A stretch of DNA of 64,000 nucleotides from Achromobacter agilis (GTDB lineage: Bacteria; Pseudomonadota; Gammaproteobacteria; Burkholderiales; Burkholderiaceae_B): the NCBI RefSeq assembly GCF_900496965.1, contig NZ_UFQB01000019.1:1-64000 (forward strand). Reading direction: 5' to 3'. The notes beneath the pieces were generated by a model. That model made no database searches. It was not told where the DNA came from and saw only the letters and a list, made by a program, of their open reading frames with translations. The position numbers and the translations under genes were made by a program. The first letter of the stretch is position 1, and each line of letters starts with the position of its first letter. This document shows positions 58,968 to 64,000 of this stretch, in pieces.

Positions 58968-60215
58968 ATGGAACATCGGGAAGTCGTGGTAATTGGGGCA
59001 GGACCTGCCGGCGCGGTTGCCGCCGCCCTGTTGAAGCGCCAAGGACATGACGTCCTGATGCTGGAACGGCAGCAGTTCCCCCGCTTTTCGATCGGCGAGA
59101 GCCTGCTTGCCCACTGCCTGGAATTCGTGGAGGAAGCAGGCATGCTGCCCGCCGTCCAGGCTGCTGGATTCCAGGTCAAGAACGGCGCCGCGTTCGCCTG
59201 CGGCGACAGCTACACATTCTTCGACTTCCGCGACAAATTCACCCCTGGCCCCGGCACCACGTTCCAGGTGCAGCGCGCGCACTTCGACAAGGTGCTGGCC
59301 GACGACGCCGCGCGCCAAGGCGTGGAGGTGCGCTATCTGCAGGAAGTGACCGCGGCCGAATTCGGCGGCGACGGCCCATTGCTCGAGGTGTGCGGCGCGG
59401 ACGGGCAGCCGTACCAGGTCAAGAGCCGGTTCGTGCTCGACGCCAGCGGCTACGGACGCGTGCTGGCGCGTCTGTTGAATCTCGAACGCCCCTCCTCGAT
59501 GCCCCCGCGCAAAGCCATCTTCACCCATATCGAGGATCGCATCGATGACGCCGGTTTCGATCGCGAGAAGATCCTGATCACCGTGCATCCCGAAGCGCGC
59601 GGCATCTGGTATTGGCTGATCCCCTTCTCCAACGGCCGCTGCTCGTTCGGCGTCGTGGGCGGCGAAAACCTCATCGGCGGCCCGGGGGAAGACCAGATGG
59701 CCACGCTGCGCGCGCTGGCGGATGCCGCGCCGAACCTGAAGCGCATCCTGAAGAACGCAGTCTGGGACACGCCCGCGAACACGATCGGCGGCTACTCGGC
59801 CAGCGTGGAGCGGCTGCACGGCCCCGGCTATGCGCTGCTAGGCAACGCGGCCGAGTTCCTGGACCCCGTGTTTTCCTCCGGCGTCACGATCGCCCTGCGC
59901 TCCTCCAAACTTGCGGCCGACGCGCTGCATCGCCAACTGACCGGCGCCGACGTCGATTGGCAAACCGAATTCGCGGATCCGCTCATGGTGGGCGTCGAAA
60001 CGTTCCGCGCCTATGTGCAAGGCTGGTACACGGGAGAATTCCAGGACGTGGTTTTCTACGAACACGCGCAGCCTGAAATCCGCCGCATGATCAGTTCCAT
60101 CCTGGCGGGCTACGCCTGGGACCAGAACAACCCCTTCGTCGCCAGTCCGCAGCGCCGCCTGCGCATGCTGAGCGAACTTTGCCGCGGCGCCGAAGCGCCG
60201 CCGATGCCCGCATGA
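58968..60215 (+). CDS. FAD-dependent oxidoreductase, flavin halogenase-like
   Basis: 415 residues. FAD motif GAGPAG at 10-15. The WxWxIP halogenase motif is Trp214-Tyr-Trp-Leu-Ile-Pro219. PRFSIGESLLAHC and FQVKNGAAF (Lys71) match the phenol/pyrrole halogenase group, in which that Lys carries the halogen. A GGYSASVERLHGPGYALLGNAAEFLDPVFSSGV segment closes the FAD fold. It may halogenate or oxidise the aryl head. The start is the ATG at 58968; a GTG at 58953 is possible. Confidence 0.87.
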   Translation: MEHREVVVIGAGPAGAVAAALLKRQGHDVLMLERQQFPRFSIGESLLAHCLEFVEEAGMLPAVQAAGFQVKNGAAFACGDSYTFFDFRDKFTPGPGTTFQVQRAHFDKVLADDAARQGVEVRYLQEVTAAEFGGDGPLLEVCGADGQPYQVKSRFVLDASGYGRVLARLLNLERPSSMPPRKAIFTHIEDRIDDAGFDREKILITVHPEARGIWYWLIPFSNGRCSFGVVGGENLIGGPGEDQMATLRALADAAPNLKRILKNAVWDTPANTIGGYSASVERLHGPGYALLGNAAEFLDPVFSSGVTIALRSSKLAADALHRQLTGADVDWQTEFADPLMVGVETFRAYVQGWYTGEFQDVVFYEHAQPEIRRMISSILAGYAWDQNNPFVASPQRRLRMLSELCRGAEAPPMPA

Positions 60216-60778
60216 AGCGTCTCATCGCAACCGCCCGGTTCTCCGTGCCGGCCGTCCGCCGCGCCATCGGCGCGGCGGCGCTGCTGGCCGCGCTGGCAGG
60301 CTGCGCCGGCGCGCCGCCGGTGCCCGGCCGCGATGCGGTTTTTTCGCTGCCCCGTCAGCTCCATGTCGTACAGGTTTCGGCCGGCCAGCCGTCGCTGGAC
60401 ACGCTGCTGGTGGTGCAGCGCGAAGGCGCGGCCTTGCGCTGGTCTCTGTTCGATCCCATGGGCGTGCCTCAGGCCCGCCAGATGCTTGAGCACGGCCAAT
60501 GGCGCAACGACGGGTTCCTGCGGCCGAACGGCCAGGCCCGCAACCTGTTCGCCGCCCTGATCTTCGCCTGGACGCCCGAGGCTGAGCTGGATGCCGCCTA
60601 TGGCGCGGGCAACTGGCGAGCGCGCCGCGAGGGCGGCACGCAAGAGCGCGAACTGCTGGAACACGGCCGTCCGCGCTGGACCGTGCGCTGGCCGCAAGCC
60701 GCCCAGGCCGACACATTCGCCATCGTTGGCTCGGATGGCATCACCTGGCGGATTTCGCCGTTGAAGGAGCAGCCATGA
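60212..60778 (+). CDS. DUF3261-type lipoprotein
   Basis: 188 residues with a lipoprotein signal: LLAALAGCAG with the modified Cys about residue 31. The body is a beta-rich domain (RQLHVVQVSAGQPSLDTLLVVQ, ALRWSLFDPMGVPQARQML) conserved in aryl polyene clusters. Probably an outer-membrane partner in export of the pigment. It overlaps both neighbours by 4 bp. Confidence 0.82.
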   Translation: MKRLIATARFSVPAVRRAIGAAALLAALAGCAGAPPVPGRDAVFSLPRQLHVVQVSAGQPSLDTLLVVQREGAALRWSLFDPMGVPQARQMLEHGQWRNDGFLRPNGQARNLFAALIFAWTPEAELDAAYGAGNWRARREGGTQERELLEHGRPRWTVRWPQAAQADTFAIVGSDGITWRISPLKEQP

Positions 60779-61974
60779 CCACCTGGCTGGCCACGCCTGG
60801 CGTCGTCTGCGCGCTGGGCTCGGGCATGGACGCCGTTGTGCAGGCCGCATTCGCCGGCGACATCTCGGGCATGCGCGCCCGGACCGGCTGGGTCCATGGC
60901 CGCGACCTGACGCTGGGCGACTATGCCGGCGCCCTGCCCGCCATCGCCGAGACCTTGCCGGCGCACCACCATAGCCGCAACAATCAATTGCTGCTGGCTG
61001 CCGCATTGCAGATCGAACCGCAATTGCGCGGCGCCGTGGCGCGCTATGGCCCCGCCCGCGTCGCCGTGGTGCTGGGCACCAGCACGTCCGGCGTCAACAA
61101 CAACGCCCCCGCCTTCCGCGAGCTGGCGGCGCGCGGCGCCTGGCCCGGCAACTACGACTACCGCCGCCAGGTCCTGTCCTCACCCACCGCATTCTTCGCG
61201 GACTGGCTGGGAATACGCGGGCCGGCCTATACCCTGTCTACGGCCTGCACCTCCAGCGCCCGCGCGCTGCTGTCGGCCCGTCGCCTGCTCGAACTGAACC
61301 TTTGCGACGCCGTGGTCTGCGGCGGCGCGGACACCCTCTGCCGCCTCACCATCAACGGCTTCGCCACGCTGGAAGCGATAGACGACACGCTCTGCCTGCC
61401 GTTCTCGGCCAACCGGCGCGGCATCAATATCGGGGAGGCCGGCGTTCTGTTCCTGATGGAACGCGAACCGGCCGACGCCCGCTCCGTCGCATTTCTCGGC
61501 GGCGGCGCCAGTTCCGACGCCTGGCACATGTCGGCGCCCGAGCCCACCGGAGCCGGCGCGCGCCAAGCCATGCTCGCCGCCCTGGAATCGGCCGGCGTCG
61601 ACGCCGGCCAGATCGGCTGGGTCAATCTGCACGGCACCGGCACGGTCCATAACGACGCCATGGAAAGCCATGCGATGCACGCCGTATTCCCGCAGGGCGT
61701 GCCCTGCGCCTCGACCAAGGCGCTCACCGGCCACGCGCTGGGCGCGGCCGGCGCGCTGGAGGCCGCGCTGGCCTGGGCAACGCTGTCTTCCAGCAATGCC
61801 GGCGGGCAGTTGATCCGCCATGTCTGGGATGGCGTGCCGGATCCGGAACTGCCCGCGCTCGATTTCAGCACGCCGGCCCATCGCTACGCGCGGGGCCGGC
61901 CGCGCATGGCCATGAGCAACTCCTTCGCGTTCGGCGGCAACAACGTCAGCCTGATTTTCGGAGCGCAGCAATGA
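60775..61974 (+). CDS. apeO: Beta-ketoacyl-ACP synthase
   Basis: 399-residue ketosynthase with a full triad: Cys158 in STACTSSARALL, His in NLHGTGTVHNDAMES, and His in ALTGHALGAAGALEAA. It would carry out chain extension together with the chain length factor at 49551. ATGA overlaps on both sides keep it in the operon. Confidence 0.9.
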   Translation: MTTWLATPGVVCALGSGMDAVVQAAFAGDISGMRARTGWVHGRDLTLGDYAGALPAIAETLPAHHHSRNNQLLLAAALQIEPQLRGAVARYGPARVAVVLGTSTSGVNNNAPAFRELAARGAWPGNYDYRRQVLSSPTAFFADWLGIRGPAYTLSTACTSSARALLSARRLLELNLCDAVVCGGADTLCRLTINGFATLEAIDDTLCLPFSANRRGINIGEAGVLFLMEREPADARSVAFLGGGASSDAWHMSAPEPTGAGARQAMLAALESAGVDAGQIGWVNLHGTGTVHNDAMESHAMHAVFPQGVPCASTKALTGHALGAAGALEAALAWATLSSSNAGGQLIRHVWDGVPDPELPALDFSTPAHRYARGRPRMAMSNSFAFGGNNVSLIFGAQQ

Positions 61975-62426
61975 CCCCGTGGCCCATCGCCAGCCTGCTG
62001 CCGCACGCCGGCGACATGATCCTGATCGACGAAGTCCGCAGCTATGATGCAGACAGCCTCTGCGCGGCCGCCGTCGTCAGGCCGGGCCCCTACTCCCTGC
62101 CCGACGGCTCGCTGCCGCCCTGGCTGGGCATGGAACTCATGGCGCAAGCCGTGGGCGCCTGGGCCGGTTGCCAGGCCCGCCAGGCAGGCGACCCCGTCAA
62201 ACTGGGCTTTCTCCTCGGCACGCGCCGCTATGAAAGCCATGCGGATACGCTGCCGGCCGGCGCCCGCCTTACCATCCATGTGTGCCGCGGACTGGCCGAC
62301 GCCAGCGGCATAAGCATCTTCGAATGCGAACTGCATGATGAAGTCCGCCTGCTTGCTCAGGCTCGGCTGAATGTCTACCAGCCCCAAGACCCCACCGCCT
62401 TTATCCAGGAAGAGTCACCCGAATGA
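61971..62426 (+). CDS. apeP: Hot-dog 3-hydroxyacyl-ACP dehydratase
   Basis: 151 residues. LLPHAGDMILIDEV carries the catalytic His and WLGMELMAQAVGAWAGCQA the acidic partner. It would dehydrate 3-hydroxyacyl chains, with the fused dehydratase domain at 52200-53891 as partner. Overlaps both neighbours as ATGA. Confidence 0.88.
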   Translation: MTPWPIASLLPHAGDMILIDEVRSYDADSLCAAAVVRPGPYSLPDGSLPPWLGMELMAQAVGAWAGCQARQAGDPVKLGFLLGTRRYESHADTLPAGARLTIHVCRGLADASGISIFECELHDEVRLLAQARLNVYQPQDPTAFIQEESPE

Positions 62427-63154
62427 GCGCTGCCCCTATCCTCGTAACCGGCTCGAGCCGCGGCATCGGCCGCGCGATTGCGCTGGCGCTGGCGGACGCC
62501 GGCCATGATCTGGTGCTGCACTGCCGCCAGCAACGCGGCCAGGCAGAAGCCGTGCAAACCGAAATCCAGGCGCGAGGCCGGCAGGCGCGCATCCTGCAAT
62601 TCGACGTCGCGGACCGCCAGCAGTGCGCGGCCGCGCTGCAGGCCGATATCGACGGGCACGGCGCCTATTACGGCGTCGTCCTCAATGCCGGCCTGACACG
62701 CGACGGCGCGTTCCCCGCCTTGACCGGTGACGACTGGGACGCCGTGCTGCGCACCAACCTGGACGGCTTCTATAACGTGCTCAACCCATTGGCCATGCCC
62801 ATGATCCGCCGCCGCGCGCCGGGCCGCGTCGTCTGCATGGCGTCCGTCTCCGGCATCATCGGCAATCGCGGCCAGGTGAATTACAGCGCTTCCAAGGCCG
62901 GCCTCATCGGCGCGGCCAAGGCGCTGGCGGTCGAGCTGGCCAAGCGCCAGATCACCGTGAACTGCGTCGCGCCCGGATTGATCGATACCGACATGCTGGA
63001 TGAACACGTGCCGGTCGAAGACATCCTGAAGGCAGTGCCCGCGCAGCGGATGGGGCGTCCCGAGGAAGTGGCGGCCGCCGTTGTCTTCCTGATGTCCCCG
63101 GGCGCCGCCTACATTACGCGCCAGGTCATTGGCGTAAACGGGGGGCTGTGCTGA
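62423..63154 (+). CDS. apeQ: 3-oxoacyl-ACP reductase (FabG-like)
   Basis: 243-residue SDR. NADPH motif GSSRGIGRA at 10-18 and the YSASKAG active site are intact, with VNCVAPGLIDTDML after it. Reduces the beta-keto chain between each elongation and dehydration. The stop overlaps the next start (TGATG). Confidence 0.9.
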   Translation: MSAAPILVTGSSRGIGRAIALALADAGHDLVLHCRQQRGQAEAVQTEIQARGRQARILQFDVADRQQCAAALQADIDGHGAYYGVVLNAGLTRDGAFPALTGDDWDAVLRTNLDGFYNVLNPLAMPMIRRRAPGRVVCMASVSGIIGNRGQVNYSASKAGLIGAAKALAVELAKRQITVNCVAPGLIDTDMLDEHVPVEDILKAVPAQRMGRPEEVAAAVVFLMSPGAAYITRQVIGVNGGLC

Positions 63155-64000
63155 TGAAGCGCGTCGTCATTACCGGCATGGCCGGCATCAGCGCACTCGG
63201 GTCCGACTGGGCCACCGTGCAGGAAGCGCTGCAATCGGGCCGAAGCGCCATCCGGACCATGCCGGACTGGTCGCGCTATACCGAACTGAACACCCGGCTG
63301 GCGGGTCCCATCGACAACTTCCAGCCTCCCGCCCACTGGACCCGCAAGCAACTGCGCAGCATGGGGCGCGTCTCCCAATTGGCGGTGCGGGCCGCGGAAA
63401 TGGCCCTGGCCGATGCCGCCCTGCTGGGTGAGCCCTGCATCGCGGACGGGCGCATGGGCGTGGCCTGCGGCTCGTCCGTGGGCAGCACGGCGGAAATCCG
63501 TGCGTTCGGCAACATGCTGCTCAATGGCGTCACGGACGACCTGAACGCCAACTCGTACGTCCGCATGATGCCGCACACGACCGCGGCCAATGTGGGCATT
63601 TTCTTCGAACTGAAGGGACGCATCATTCCGACGTCCAGCGCCTGCACCTCCGGCAGCCAGGGCATCGGCTACGCCTACGAGGCCATCCGCTACGGGCGCC
63701 AGGACCTGATGCTGGCCGGCGGCTCGGAAGAGCTCTGCGCAAGCGAAGCCCTGGTGTTCGACGCGCTCTATGCAACCAGCCAGAAGAACGACACCCCCGA
63801 GCTCACCCCCCGCCCCTACGACCGCGACCGCGACGGCCTGGTCATCGGCGAGGGAGGCGGCATGCTGGTCCTGGAATCGCTGGACCATGCATTGGCGCGA
63901 GGCGCGCGCATCCATGCGGAAATCGTCGGTTTCGGCAGCAATTCGGACGGCACGCACATCACCCGCCCGGAAGCGAAGACGATGCGCATCGCCATGGAAT
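63154..64000 (+). CDS. apeR: Beta-ketoacyl-ACP synthase II-like, 3' partial
   Basis: First 282 residues of a FabF-type ketosynthase; the 3' end runs off the window. The active Cys164 is in IIPTSSACTSGSQGIGYA; the two His residues lie outside or near the edge. As the third ketosynthase-type gene it may act in starter condensation or with other carriers. Downstream genes of the cluster, if any, are beyond the window. Confidence 0.92.
   Translation, partial: MKRVVITGMAGISALGSDWATVQEALQSGRSAIRTMPDWSRYTELNTRLAGPIDNFQPPAHWTRKQLRSMGRVSQLAVRAAEMALADAALLGEPCIADGRMGVACGSSVGSTAEIRAFGNMLLNGVTDDLNANSYVRMMPHTTAANVGIFFELKGRIIPTSSACTSGSQGIGYAYEAIRYGRQDLMLAGGSEELCASEALVFDALYATSQKNDTPELTPRPYDRDRDGLVIGEGGGMLVLESLDHALARGARIHAEIVGFGSNSDGTHITRPEAKTMRIAME

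Overview
The window is high-GC, gene-dense DNA that reads as a chromosome segment of an Alcaligenaceae betaproteobacterium, most likely Achromobacter. The strongest taxonomic hints are a copper nitrite reductase (27201-28283) that looks, from memory, almost identical to the Achromobacter xylosoxidans enzyme, a single-chain quinol nitric oxide reductase of the same type, Bug-family orphan receptors, and GTP-type PEP carboxykinase. No rRNA, tRNA, CRISPR array, intact insertion sequence or prophage was seen. No stretch above about 300 bases lacks a gene or gene remnant.

Layout. (1) 1-6688: amidase (5' end outside the window), a complete branched-chain-amino-acid-type ABC importer, and ureidoglycolate lyase, all on the plus strand; this suggests import and breakdown of an amide or ureide. 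Two 85-bp tandem repeats with terminator-like hairpins separate the binding protein from the permeases. (2) 6696-13841: methyltransferase, a cluster of GTGTCWGACAC palindromes, pckG, then an acyl-CoA catabolic group (acyl-CoA ligase, TetR regulator, reductase, enoyl-CoA hydratase) whose promoters share a 15-bp TTGA-N7-TCAA palindrome. (3) 13944-26623: N-carbamoyl amino acid hydrolase type peptidase, thioredoxin-like protein, drug/metabolite transporters, GNAT, MocR regulator, LysE exporters, DUF72 protein, glutathione reductase, and a stand-alone pyruvate dehydrogenase E1. (4) 26801-32491: denitrification block with a c-type cytochrome, nirK, a Crp/Fnr regulator with a Cys-rich tail, nirV-like lipoprotein and qNOR (norB). 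norB has a -24/-12 promoter and GGT-N7-ACC sites, the pattern expected for NorR/sigma54 control. (5) 32721-42773: MarR plus racemase, Crp-family regulator divergent from an acyl-CoA ligase/acyl-CoA dehydrogenase pair, MFS exporter divergent from an HxlR regulator, FMN-type oxidase, GST, LysR. (6) 42863-48143: two related small unknown proteins, two Bug receptors around a BKACE enzyme, and an AraC regulator. (7) 48140-48692: a decayed junction in which the first codons of a flavohaemoglobin gene, still with an NsrR-like operator, run into the 3' end of a LysR gene. (8) 48784-64000 (continues past the end): an aryl polyene pigment cluster. A phosphopantetheinyl transferase is divergent from a long translationally coupled operon of ketosynthases, two acyl carrier proteins, ligase-dehydratase fusion, glycosyl- and acyltransferases, thioesterase, LolA-like protein, MMPL exporter, a flavin halogenase-like enzyme, lipoprotein, dehydratase and ketoreductase.

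Start codons were chosen from family N-termini, Shine-Dalgarno position and overlap with the upstream gene. Functional calls come from motif reading and memory of families; no database search was run.
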